10,824 nt of DNA. Origin: Methylotenera sp. (GTDB lineage Bacteria > Pseudomonadota > Gammaproteobacteria > Burkholderiales > Methylophilaceae). The translations under genes and the position numbers were made by a program. The stretch lies in contig DAIDAH010000084.1 in the NCBI GenBank assembly GCA_027310735.1, forward strand, positions 1 to 10,824. The letters run 5' to 3'. Positions 1-6,045 of the stretch are shown piece by piece (the first letter of the stretch is position 1; each line of letters begins with the position of its first letter). The notes under the pieces were generated by a model. The model did no database searches. It saw only the letters and a list, made by a program, of their open reading frames with translations, and had not been told where the DNA came from.

Positions 1-220
1 GAAAGTGGTGGGGATTCGTGTTGTGATGGCGCATCAGCCCTTTAAGCGTTGCGCCATATATTTGCCAGTAATGTTGCCGAAGGGTATGTGCCTCTGCTTC
101 ATCCAAGGCTAGTGTGTCCATGATGTATTGCGTCATGGCACGGTTCATCACGGGGAAGATGTGTGACGAGGCGTTGTGCAGGGTATCGTCTAGATCGAAA
201 ATCCAGATTTTTTTTGTCAT
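1..220 (-). CDS. Pyrimidine 5'-nucleotidase, HAD superfamily (N-terminal part, runs off left edge)
   Basis: The first 73 codons of a gene that continues past base 1. The protein opens with MTKKIWIFDLDDT, a HAD motif I: D9 would be the nucleophile and D11 the general acid/base, followed by T13. The next stretch, with HNASSHIFPVMNRAM and later HYWQIYGATLKGL, is typical of the SDT1/pyrimidine 5'-nucleotidase branch, which dephosphorylates UMP/CMP-type nucleotides in the cytosol. The cap domain and motifs II-IV lie outside the window, so substrate choice cannot be checked. The start is ATG at 220; a weak AGG lies about 7 bases upstream. A gene of this type next to argB is a common betaproteobacterial arrangement, which supports the call. 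Confidence is high for the HAD family and moderate for the exact substrate. Confidence 0.82.
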   Translation of the reverse strand, partial: MTKKIWIFDLDDTLHNASSHIFPVMNRAMTQYIMDTLALDEAEAHTLRQHYWQIYGATLKGLMRHHNTNPHHF

Positions 221-317
221 TTCAAACCTAATGAGACTTTTCTATCATCTGTTTAGAATCAGTGCTTTGCCCTCCCCAAGCGGACTGCTAACGTTAGACA
301 AGGCGCCGATGGATGGG

Positions 318-737
318 TTATGTTGCATGATGCGTGCCCAGCAATACTATTTCGAGATCTGCTTCTGCTACTGATGAACTGCCGAGCGCATCTTGGCGCA
401 TTGCCAGCACCATATTAGTGAAGGTGCCACACTGTTCTTTGGTATTCATGGCAGCGCCCAAGCGTTCAAATGCTGCAAATGCAGTTATTACTGCGGGGGC
501 ACCATAGAGCGAGATTCTGCATTTTGCATCTGCGGTTTTTGCGCCCAGTTGTCGCCCCTCTGATGAGGTTTTTTGATGTCCGAGATTTGCGTGTTCACTT
601 ACACACTGCAAATAATCAGCATATGCCTTTGCTCGGAGGTCTCGCTGATGCTTCTTGCTGTCGAGATGCCGAGTAAACAGGAATTGCAATACGGCTCCAA
701 CTACAAGACCAATTAAAGAAACTACAGCGGTATTCAC
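318..737 (-). CDS. Small membrane-anchored protein of unknown function (139 aa)
   Basis: I do not recognise a named family. With a GTG start at 737 the protein is 139 residues. It has one N-terminal hydrophobic segment (about residues 4-22, VVSLIGLVVGAVLQFLF) followed by a basic stretch (RHLDSKKHQRDLRAKAY), so the N-terminus is probably outside and the soluble helical part in the cytoplasm. The remainder is Ala-rich and helical, with a segment reading AKCRISLYGAPAVITAF. Similar short anchored proteins are widespread in Proteobacteria as conserved hypotheticals. The frame is open upstream to a TTG at 761, but an AAAGGAG Shine-Dalgarno lies five bases before the GTG at 737 and would be buried inside the longer version, so I prefer the GTG. 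It lies 77 bases downstream of argB on the same strand and could be co-transcribed with it. Nothing in the sequence indicates its function. Confidence 0.72.
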   Translation of the reverse strand: MNTAVVSLIGLVVGAVLQFLFTRHLDSKKHQRDLRAKAYADYLQCVSEHANLGHQKTSSEGRQLGAKTADAKCRISLYGAPAVITAFAAFERLGAAMNTKEQCGTFTNMVLAMRQDALGSSSVAEADLEIVLLGTHHAT

Positions 738-742
738 TGGCT

Positions 743-749
743 CTCCTTT
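743..749 (-). promoter_or_regulatory. Shine-Dalgarno AAAGGAG deciding the GTG start at 737
   Basis: On the minus strand AAAGGAG is followed by AGCCA and then GTG. This near-perfect ribosome binding site with a five-base spacer is the reason for choosing GTG at 737 over the upstream in-frame TTG at 761. Confidence 0.7.
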
Positions 750-814
750 GCAACATAACAATTAATATTAAGACGCAGCATGCTTGAATTAATAGTGATT
801 TAAGCTGCTAAGTA

Positions 815-1699
815 TTACTTAGCCTTAATCAGCGTACCCACACCTTCATCTGTCAGCACTTCAAGTAATAGGGCATGCTGAACACGACCATCAATAATAT
901 GTACGGACTTCACGCCACTACGAGCAGCATCTAAAGCTGAACTGATTTTTGGTAACATGCCGCCTGAAAGTGTGCCGTCTGCTACCAAGTCATCAATCTG
1001 TTTAGGTGTTAGGCCTGTCAGCAATTGACCATCTTTATCCAGTACGCCAGGTGTATTGGTGAGCAGAATGAGCTTTTCAGCGTTTAAGATTTCAGCGAGC
1101 TTGCCGGCTACAACGTCTGCATTGATATTATAGGTTTCACCATCAGCGCCTACGCCAATCGGTGCGACTACTGGAATGAAGTCACCGCTATCTAAAAAGT
1201 TGATAATGCTTGGGTCTATGGCGCTGATTTCACCTACCTGACCAACATCAATCATTTTGCTTGGGTCGTTCAAGTCTTCCATCAGCAATTTATGCGCATG
1301 AATAAAGTTGCCATCCTGCCCTGTTAAACCAACCGCTTTACCACCATGACGATTAATCAGGTTCACGATTTCTTTATTCACTTGACCGCCCAGCACCATT
1401 TCCACTACATCCATGGTTTCAGCATCGGTGACGCGCATACCTTGAATAAACTCGCCTTTTTTGCCAAGTTTATCCAGCATTTCATTGATTTGCGGGCCGC
1501 CGCCATGTACCACAACTGGGTTCATACCGACTAGCTTCAGCAAAACCACATCTTGTGCAAAGCATTCTTTTAAGTGCTCGTCTGTCATGGCATTGCCGCC
1601 GTATTTGATGACAATGGTTTTATCAAAGAAGCGTTTAATGTATGGCAGCGCTTCGGCTAGCGTCTGCGCTTTTTGAGTTGCAGTAGTTTTGTTTAACAT
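815..1699 (-). CDS. argB: Acetylglutamate kinase, arginine-sensitive type
   Basis: ArgB phosphorylates N-acetyl-L-glutamate with ATP, the second step of arginine biosynthesis in the cytosol. The 294-residue length and motifs fit the amino-acid kinase family: KYGGNAM (K32, G34, G35), HGGGPQI (65-71) for substrate and phosphate binding, GLTGQDG (124-130), NINADVVAG (191-199) and LTNTPGVLDKDG (213-224) for the nucleotide site. The N-terminal helix (about 13-26, TLAEALPYIKRFFD) is the extension that links dimers into arginine-inhibited hexamers. The short E. coli-type enzyme (about 258 aa) lacks it, so feedback inhibition by arginine is expected. The start is ATG at 1699; no strong Shine-Dalgarno is visible, but the N-helix requires this start. 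It lies between the GGDEF-EAL gene (150-base gap) and a small hypothetical gene. No ArgR box was recognised upstream. Confidence 0.97.
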   Translation of the reverse strand: MLNKTTATQKAQTLAEALPYIKRFFDKTIVIKYGGNAMTDEHLKECFAQDVVLLKLVGMNPVVVHGGGPQINEMLDKLGKKGEFIQGMRVTDAETMDVVEMVLGGQVNKEIVNLINRHGGKAVGLTGQDGNFIHAHKLLMEDLNDPSKMIDVGQVGEISAIDPSIINFLDSGDFIPVVAPIGVGADGETYNINADVVAGKLAEILNAEKLILLTNTPGVLDKDGQLLTGLTPKQIDDLVADGTLSGGMLPKISSALDAARSGVKSVHIIDGRVQHALLLEVLTDEGVGTLIKAK

Positions 1700-1743
1700 A
1701 TGTGAGTTCGTTAGAATTTAGTAAGGTGTCTGAAAGATTACTT

Positions 1744-1795
1744 TAACGGCAACATTAATTAGAATGCCTAGGATTGTATCTAAAAATAGCCGTTA
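1744..1795 (-). promoter_or_regulatory. Possible argB promoter region with flanking inverted repeat
   Basis: On the minus strand a TACAAT -10-like hexamer lies at 1778-1773, but no convincing -35 is placed 16-18 bases upstream. Two perfect 7-base inverted arms flank it, TAACGGC (1795-1789) and GCCGTTA (1750-1744), with centres 45 bases apart. They could be paired operator half-sites. This is inference from pattern only. Confidence 0.25.
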
Positions 1796-1848
1796 GTGTT
1801 TTTAAAATTACGAGAATTTGTAATCGCGCTTCAAAATGGCTGTAGTTG

Positions 1849-4011
1849 TTATTTGGTTTTCTTCACAACATCAGCCGCATTCAACTTTACTTTTAATAAC
1901 GCTTCAAATTTCTCAATCGGAACTGGTTTGCTAAAGAGATAGCCCTGATAGAGTTCGCAACCGTTGTCCAAAAGAAATTGCCGTTGCTCTTCTGTCTCGA
2001 CTCCTTCGGCAATGACGCTTAGATTAAGGCTGTGTGCCATGGCAATGATCGTACGTACAATCGCTCTGTCGTTGGTGTCTGTGGCAAGGTCGTGTACAAA
2101 TGACTGGTCAATCTTGAGCTGATTGAGTGGTAGTCGTTTGAGGTATTGTAATGATGAATAGCCCGTGCCGAAGTCATCCAAGGAAAACTGGACATTGATT
2201 TCTTTCAATGCGTTCATTGTTGCAATGCTATCTTCGATACTCTCTAAAAGCAGGCTTTCAGTAAGTTCCAGTTTTAGAAGTTTTGGGTTGATGGCATGGT
2301 GTTGCACAATAGATCGTACTTGCTCCACAAAATTATCCTGAAGGAATTGTTTGACACTGACGTTCACTGATAGAACGAGGTCACGGGTAATTGCATTTTT
2401 CTCCCAAGCTTTGAGTTGGAGGCAAACCGACTCTAAAACCCATTTTCCTATGGGTAGAATCAAACCAGATTCTTCAGCTAGTGGTATGAATTGATCTGGT
2501 GATACCAACCCGAATTCAGGGGATAGCCAGCGAATCAATGCCTCTGCGCCCAACGGCTGGTGCAAATCGTTCACCTGAATCTGGTAGTACAAATGGAACT
2601 GGTGATTATCAAGGGCTTTGTGTAAATTTCCCTCAAGTGTTGCGCGAGTATTGATGAAATCCATCATTGCCTGATCGAAGAAGCGCAAGGTGTTGCGACC
2701 CGATTTCTTGGCCTGATACATAGCGATGTCAGCCTGCTTTAATACCTCTTCTAAAGACTGCTGGTGGTCTTTAATCAGCGTTGCGCCTATGCTTGCGGTG
2801 CTAGTATATTCATGTGTACCGAGTTGGTAAGGCTGATTAAGCGAAACCAGTATTTTTTCACAGACGGCTTTAGTCTGCGCTGCAGCTTCAAGGTCTTTTT
2901 TACTCAGGTCTTCAAGCATCACAACAAACTCATCGCCACCCAGACGAGCTACAGTGTCACATTCACGCACACAGGATTCAAGCCGATGTGCAACCATCTG
3001 CAATAGTAAATCTCCGATGTCATGGCCTAGTGTGTCGTTGAGTGTTTTGAAGTTATCTAGATCAATGAACAACAGCGCGCCATCCTGACCACTACGCTTA
3101 CTGGCAACTAATGCGAGTTTGAGGCGATCCATGAGAAGTCGCCGATTGGGTAGCCCGGTTAGAAGGTCGTAGAATGCCAGATGCTTGATGGTGTCATCGG
3201 TTGCTTTGCGTTCTGATATATCAAAAAATGTTGTTACTGCACCTGTTACTTGATTATCATGGATAATCGGGTAAAGCCAATACTCCACTGGGATAGGGTT
3301 TCCACTTCGATGCCAGAACACCTCGTCGTTGCCATGTATTTTTTCATGGCTTATGAATGATTGATGAATAAGGCATTTGTTTTCAGGGTAGGGCGTTGCA
3401 TCAGCGTAGGAATGATGTATCAAGCTATGTAAGTTTTTGCCAATTAAATTATCGGCACCCTTATAGCCTAAGATGTGTAACGCGGCTTGGTTGACAAAGG
3501 TGCAGTTACCGCTGGCATCTACCCCGTAAATACCCTCTGCAGTTGAATCCAGTAGTAATTGGGCTTTTTGTTGTGCTTCTTTGACAGCTTGTGCTTGTTC
3601 ACAGGCAATGCAGGCCGTAGCAAGTTTGTCTGCGATCTGAGTGAGTGCGCCAAGAACCTGTTTCGAGAAAATCGGCCCAGCCTTGCCAAGTACCATCATT
3701 CCGTAATCAGGCAAGATGAATGCCATCAAAGTGTGTCCGGAGGTTTTAATCATAAATGGTTGGCGAGATGCAGGAGATTCAGCCATGCTGTGTTGGCTGA
3801 TTGAGAGCACTGCCTTGGAGTTTTTGATGTGGTAAGGAATGCAATGTACGATTTTCAGCGTCCCATTGGTGCTGCGGACTACAGCACCAATGTTGCAGCC
3901 CAATTTACGCATCATTACCGATAAGCTGCTCTGCAGCATGGGCTGCAAGTCAGTGCCGTTACCAACTGCCATCACAATTTGAAACAAAAACTGATGTTCT
4001 AGTTTAATCAA
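1849..4011 (-). CDS. GAF-like/PAS/GGDEF/EAL protein: bifunctional-type c-di-GMP cyclase/phosphodiesterase
   Basis: A 720-residue soluble protein. Order of domains: GAF-like sensory region (about 1-137), PAS with PAC tail (about 150-268), GGDEF (about 277-445), EAL (about 455-710). The GGDEF domain has the metal Asp D317 in FIDLD, N325 and D334 for guanine binding, the intact GGDEF signature (358-362), and an inhibitory I-site R349-x-x-D352 five residues before it. The EAL domain has E490-A-L, N550, E582, DDFGTGYSS starting at D612/D613, K633, E669 and Q689, so both activities look possible. No membrane segment is visible. Start: TTG at 4011, with GGAGAG six bases upstream. An ATG at 4016 is out of frame and closes after two codons. 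The conserved-looking EHQFLFQIVMAVGNGTDL begins at residue 5, so a later start at M14 is less likely. It lies 165 bases downstream of the FIST gene on the same strand and probably receives its signal. The net reaction direction cannot be told from sequence. Confidence 0.93.
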   Translation of the reverse strand: MIKLEHQFLFQIVMAVGNGTDLQPMLQSSLSVMMRKLGCNIGAVVRSTNGTLKIVHCIPYHIKNSKAVLSISQHSMAESPASRQPFMIKTSGHTLMAFILPDYGMMVLGKAGPIFSKQVLGALTQIADKLATACIACEQAQAVKEAQQKAQLLLDSTAEGIYGVDASGNCTFVNQAALHILGYKGADNLIGKNLHSLIHHSYADATPYPENKCLIHQSFISHEKIHGNDEVFWHRSGNPIPVEYWLYPIIHDNQVTGAVTTFFDISERKATDDTIKHLAFYDLLTGLPNRRLLMDRLKLALVASKRSGQDGALLFIDLDNFKTLNDTLGHDIGDLLLQMVAHRLESCVRECDTVARLGGDEFVVMLEDLSKKDLEAAAQTKAVCEKILVSLNQPYQLGTHEYTSTASIGATLIKDHQQSLEEVLKQADIAMYQAKKSGRNTLRFFDQAMMDFINTRATLEGNLHKALDNHQFHLYYQIQVNDLHQPLGAEALIRWLSPEFGLVSPDQFIPLAEESGLILPIGKWVLESVCLQLKAWEKNAITRDLVLSVNVSVKQFLQDNFVEQVRSIVQHHAINPKLLKLELTESLLLESIEDSIATMNALKEINVQFSLDDFGTGYSSLQYLKRLPLNQLKIDQSFVHDLATDTNDRAIVRTIIAMAHSLNLSVIAEGVETEEQRQFLLDNGCELYQGYLFSKPVPIEKFEALLKVKLNAADVVKKTK

Positions 4012-4068
4012 GGCATACTCTCCACGATTAACGTTATTTATTTATCTGGCAATTGGTGTTCCGGAAAT

Positions 4069-4109
4069 AGCATAAGGCGGCAGATGTTGTGTGTACATGT
4101 CAACATGTA
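4069..4109 (-). promoter_or_regulatory. Candidate promoter of the GGDEF-EAL gene with overlapping 16-bp palindromic operator
   Basis: On the minus strand TGTACA (4097-4092) and TATGCT (4074-4069) are separated by 17 bases, giving a transcript start near 4062, about 50 bases before the TTG start. A 16-base sequence, TACATGTCAACATGTA (plus strand 4094-4109), forms perfect 7-base inverted arms around a 2-base centre and overlaps the -35 element, as a repressor operator would. It implies that the GGDEF-EAL gene can be transcribed separately from the FIST gene. Confidence 0.38.
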
Positions 4110-4176
4110 AAACTGAGATTCCTACACATGACGTACTTATTTTCTATCCAGCTATGATGCTTAATTCATGAGGCGT

Positions 4177-5382
4177 TCAATGTAAGTGGGCTTTACTTCT
4201 TTGAGAGCTAACTCTCTTACTACCCTGAACTGTTTCATTCTCCCAAATGGTCGCAATAACAACGGTTTTATTATGGAATTCAAGATAGTCCTGTCCGCTG
4301 TTGGCTATCTCTCCTAAAGTAAATGCACCGATCAATGGGCGTGGTGCGTGATGTAATGAGTCAATTTCATTGTTGATCTTATCGCCAAGAAACAATGCAC
4401 GGGAAATGCAGTCCATAGCAATGTCCACAGCCGACTCTGAGGCTGCCTTGCTGTTACTATCTACCATGGTGCGAACTCGTGTTGAAGCAGATAAGAGGCT
4501 ACTGTGATTCCCGTTCATAATGTGTACTAATGATCCGCATGGTACATCTCCAACACACACTAGGCCGCCATCATGGCGTACTGCGATTGGGTCTCGCACG
4601 ACAAATTCCATATTAAGTCGTGCCATTCCAAAAGGATAGGCTTGTGAAACATCTGAAAAGTTGAAAGAAAAACCTGTTCGATCCTCTAAAACATGGCGAT
4701 AGACCTCCAGTGCTGGCTCCCAATCCAATGTGATGATGACGTTGTTTTCTGAACTAGTGACCTCGAATGGACCTGCAATAGGTACCCAGCCGTGTGCCAC
4801 GCTCACTTGACTATGCAGCTTGGGGATAGCCAGTATCGCGGCATCGCTAATAACACCTTGTGCCGTAATTAAGCAATGCATGTTTTGTGTTGTAAGCGAA
4901 CCTGCACCGCCACCTATGAAATTTCCTTGCAGACCAAATGTATTGAACAGAGAGTCTATTAATGCGCCAATGCGAGGCGCTAAACCATCGACCAGAACAA
5001 ACATCGTTTTGGCTTCTGGCATGCTCTTGGTTGGTATCGTCTTGGCTAGCCATTCATCGTAATCCAATGCCGGATCGCTTAGGGAGGGCACTATATAAAC
5101 ATCGAGTGTAGACTTCAGCCCCAACACAATGTTGCCATGGTCAAGATATTCAGAGTTTGCAATTAACTTTGGAAAAACACCACCAAAAATTGGCACAGAT
5201 AAATTGCGTAAAAACTTATCGAAACTATCAGGCACCATGCCATTGCTTTCACAAGCCAATGCGATAATGCCATTTATACCTGCGGTTGAAGCTATTTCTG
5301 TAATGGCCGTACGCATGGAATCCCAATTACCTTCGCTCTGGATGATGAAAGGTATCGCGTCAAGTACATCCGGGTTGAGCAT
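4177..5382 (-). CDS. FIST-domain sensor protein (NosP-like candidate)
   Basis: A 401-residue soluble protein that fits the FIST family: FIST_N about 25-215, FIST_C about 225-378. Recognisable elements are GNFIGGGAGSLT (153-164), GWVPIAGPFEVT (198-209), WEPALEVYRHVL (221-232) and, near the end, GAFTLGEIANSG (352-363) followed by EFHNKTVV (368-375). FIST proteins are ligand sensors that act on signalling enzymes. One branch, NosP, binds haem and senses nitric oxide, and is typically encoded beside histidine kinases or c-di-GMP enzymes. This gene is followed by a GGDEF-EAL gene, so that role is attractive, but the haem ligand cannot be assigned here; H82, H197 and H370 are examples of available histidines. 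The start ATG at 5382 has AAAGGA about nine bases upstream. There is no signal peptide or membrane segment. The basic tail (about 388-401) is outside the domain. The family is secure; the ligand is not. Confidence 0.88.
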   Translation of the reverse strand: MLNPDVLDAIPFIIQSEGNWDSMRTAITEIASTAGINGIIALACESNGMVPDSFDKFLRNLSVPIFGGVFPKLIANSEYLDHGNIVLGLKSTLDVYIVPSLSDPALDYDEWLAKTIPTKSMPEAKTMFVLVDGLAPRIGALIDSLFNTFGLQGNFIGGGAGSLTTQNMHCLITAQGVISDAAILAIPKLHSQVSVAHGWVPIAGPFEVTSSENNVIITLDWEPALEVYRHVLEDRTGFSFNFSDVSQAYPFGMARLNMEFVVRDPIAVRHDGGLVCVGDVPCGSLVHIMNGNHSSLLSASTRVRTMVDSNSKAASESAVDIAMDCISRALFLGDKINNEIDSLHHAPRPLIGAFTLGEIANSGQDYLEFHNKTVVIATIWENETVQGSKRVSSQRSKAHLH

Positions 5383-5484
5383 GATCCGCGATCCTTTGTA
5401 GTCAAGAGTGACAGATTGAGCGATTTTGAAATGTAATCGACTAATGGAGATGCGTAAATTCGTTCTAACACGTAAGGGTTAATA

Positions 5485-5513
5485 CTTATCCATTCTATGG
5501 ATTTTTCTGTGAA
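5485..5513 (-). promoter_or_regulatory. Candidate FIST gene promoter containing a palindrome
   Basis: On the minus strand TTCACA (5513-5508) and GATAAG (5490-5485) are spaced by 17 bases, about 100 bases before the FIST start. A perfect inverted repeat, ATCCAT-TCT-ATGGAT (5488-5502), fills the spacer and reaches into the -10. This placement suggests a regulator site, but the -10 matches the consensus at only four of six positions. Confidence 0.28.
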
Positions 5514-5662
5514 GGTTGATATATGCAGGCTGATTTTATGGCTTAAAACTGGGTATAAGGCCATAAAGGTTTACTCAATATATTGTATTAAGCTTGCCTT
5601 AAGATTCGGAGCCAATAATGAATGTGTCTGGCTAGCTTAAAAGGAGATGATGACCCATTAAA

Positions 5663-5797
5663 GTGCGCGCTAAATTACAAATGTTGACTATAGCTTTTAT
5701 TTGCATTTTTCTTACCGCATGTAATAAGCCTCAAGAAGCAGAATTAAGTATGGTTAAAGTTGAAGTCGCAGATAATAATGTATGTAGGCTTGATTAA
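5663..5797 (+). CDS. Very short lipoprotein-like frame, or remnant of a larger lipoprotein gene
   Basis: A 44-codon frame from GTG 5663 to TAA 5795. It begins VRAKLQMLTIAFICIFLTAC: a basic n-region, a hydrophobic core and a classical lipobox LTAC with Cys at codon 20, as for export and lipidation by signal peptidase II. The mature part is only 25 residues, starting CNKPQEAE and ending VKVEVADNNVCRLD. That end resembles the first strand and Cys of cupredoxin-like domains such as EfeO (V-x-V-x-D-x-x-C), which suggests a gene cut off early. An AAGGAG lies at 5641-5646, 16 bases before the GTG, which is too far, but only 10 bases before an in-frame ATT at 5657; an ATG at 5681 would leave no basic n-region. 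I saw no continuation in another frame after the stop. Either a genuine tiny lipoprotein or a pseudogene fragment. Confidence 0.38.
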   Translation: MRAKLQMLTIAFICIFLTACNKPQEAELSMVKVEVADNNVCRLD

Positions 5798-5858
5798 ATC
5801 AATGTGAGGTGAACTTTTACATACTAAGTTTGCCGAATTGTACGAAATTATGCGTGTT

Positions 5859-5886
5859 TTGTTTCTTTAAACCGTTAAGCTAGAAT
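5859..5886 (+). promoter_or_regulatory. Possible promoter of the beta-propeller gene
   Basis: TTGTTT (5859-5864) and TAGAAT (5881-5886) are separated by 16 bases and would give a leader of about 150 bases before the ATG at 6046. The -10 is good and the -35 is weak. No better pair was found closer to the gene. Confidence 0.25.
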
Positions 5887-6045
5887 CGCGCTTTAGCAAG
5901 CTTGGTTACTTGTTTGAAAAAGTAGGCGCTATGTTTTGAAGTAGTTCTATTGCGCATTAATTTCAATTAATAGCTTTTTAATAAATACCTTATATGCTGA
6001 CTGAATGTCAGTGATTATTTTAAATTTACCTCGGAGATTCAACTC

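Larger units (their letters stand above)
5383..6045. other. 663-base intergenic region between FIST and beta-propeller genes
   Basis: This divergent gap is AT-rich and has no full-size gene. It contains the FIST promoter candidate (5485-5513), an imperfect inverted repeat (5588-5598 with 5630-5640), a strong AAGGAG at 5641-5646, a 44-codon lipoprotein-like frame (5663-5797), a possible promoter for the beta-propeller gene (5859-5886), and a small CTGAC-N5-GTCAG hairpin (5997-6011) in that gene's leader. Its length, together with the truncated lipoprotein-like frame, suggests a partly decayed gene. Confidence 0.5.

Noticed and set aside
738..761. Upstream TTG start extending the small membrane protein by eight residues
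   Set aside because: The extension reads through an AAAGGAG that is ideally placed for the GTG at 737.
775..808. GCAGC/GCTGC inverted repeat between argB and the small membrane protein gene, as a terminator
   Set aside because: Five pairs around a 24-base loop with no T-run is too weak for an intrinsic terminator.
1807..1824. ATTAC-N8-GTAAT hairpin followed by TTTAAAAA after the GGDEF-EAL gene, as a terminator
   Set aside because: The stem is only five A/T-rich pairs and the T-run is broken; too weak to annotate.
289..4036. TAACGTTA palindrome present at 289-296 and 4029-4036, with related CGTTAG words in other leaders, as a shared regulator box
   Set aside because: Similar words also occur inside coding regions (for example near 7287 and 9592), so enrichment upstream of genes is not convincing by eye.
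5292..5564. 90-codon minus-strand frame overlapping the 5' end of the FIST gene
   Set aside because: It has no Shine-Dalgarno and no recognisable motif, contains the FIST promoter candidate, and overlaps 91 bases of a clear gene in another frame.
5647..5661. ATG ATG ACC CAT TAA directly after AAGGAG (peptide MMTH)
   Set aside because: The ATG abuts the Shine-Dalgarno with no spacer, so initiation there is unlikely, and four codons cannot be supported as a gene.
5997..6011. CTGAC-N5-GTCAG hairpin in the beta-propeller leader as a riboswitch or operator
   Set aside because: A five-pair stem alone in a short leader is expected by chance; no riboswitch core was recognised.
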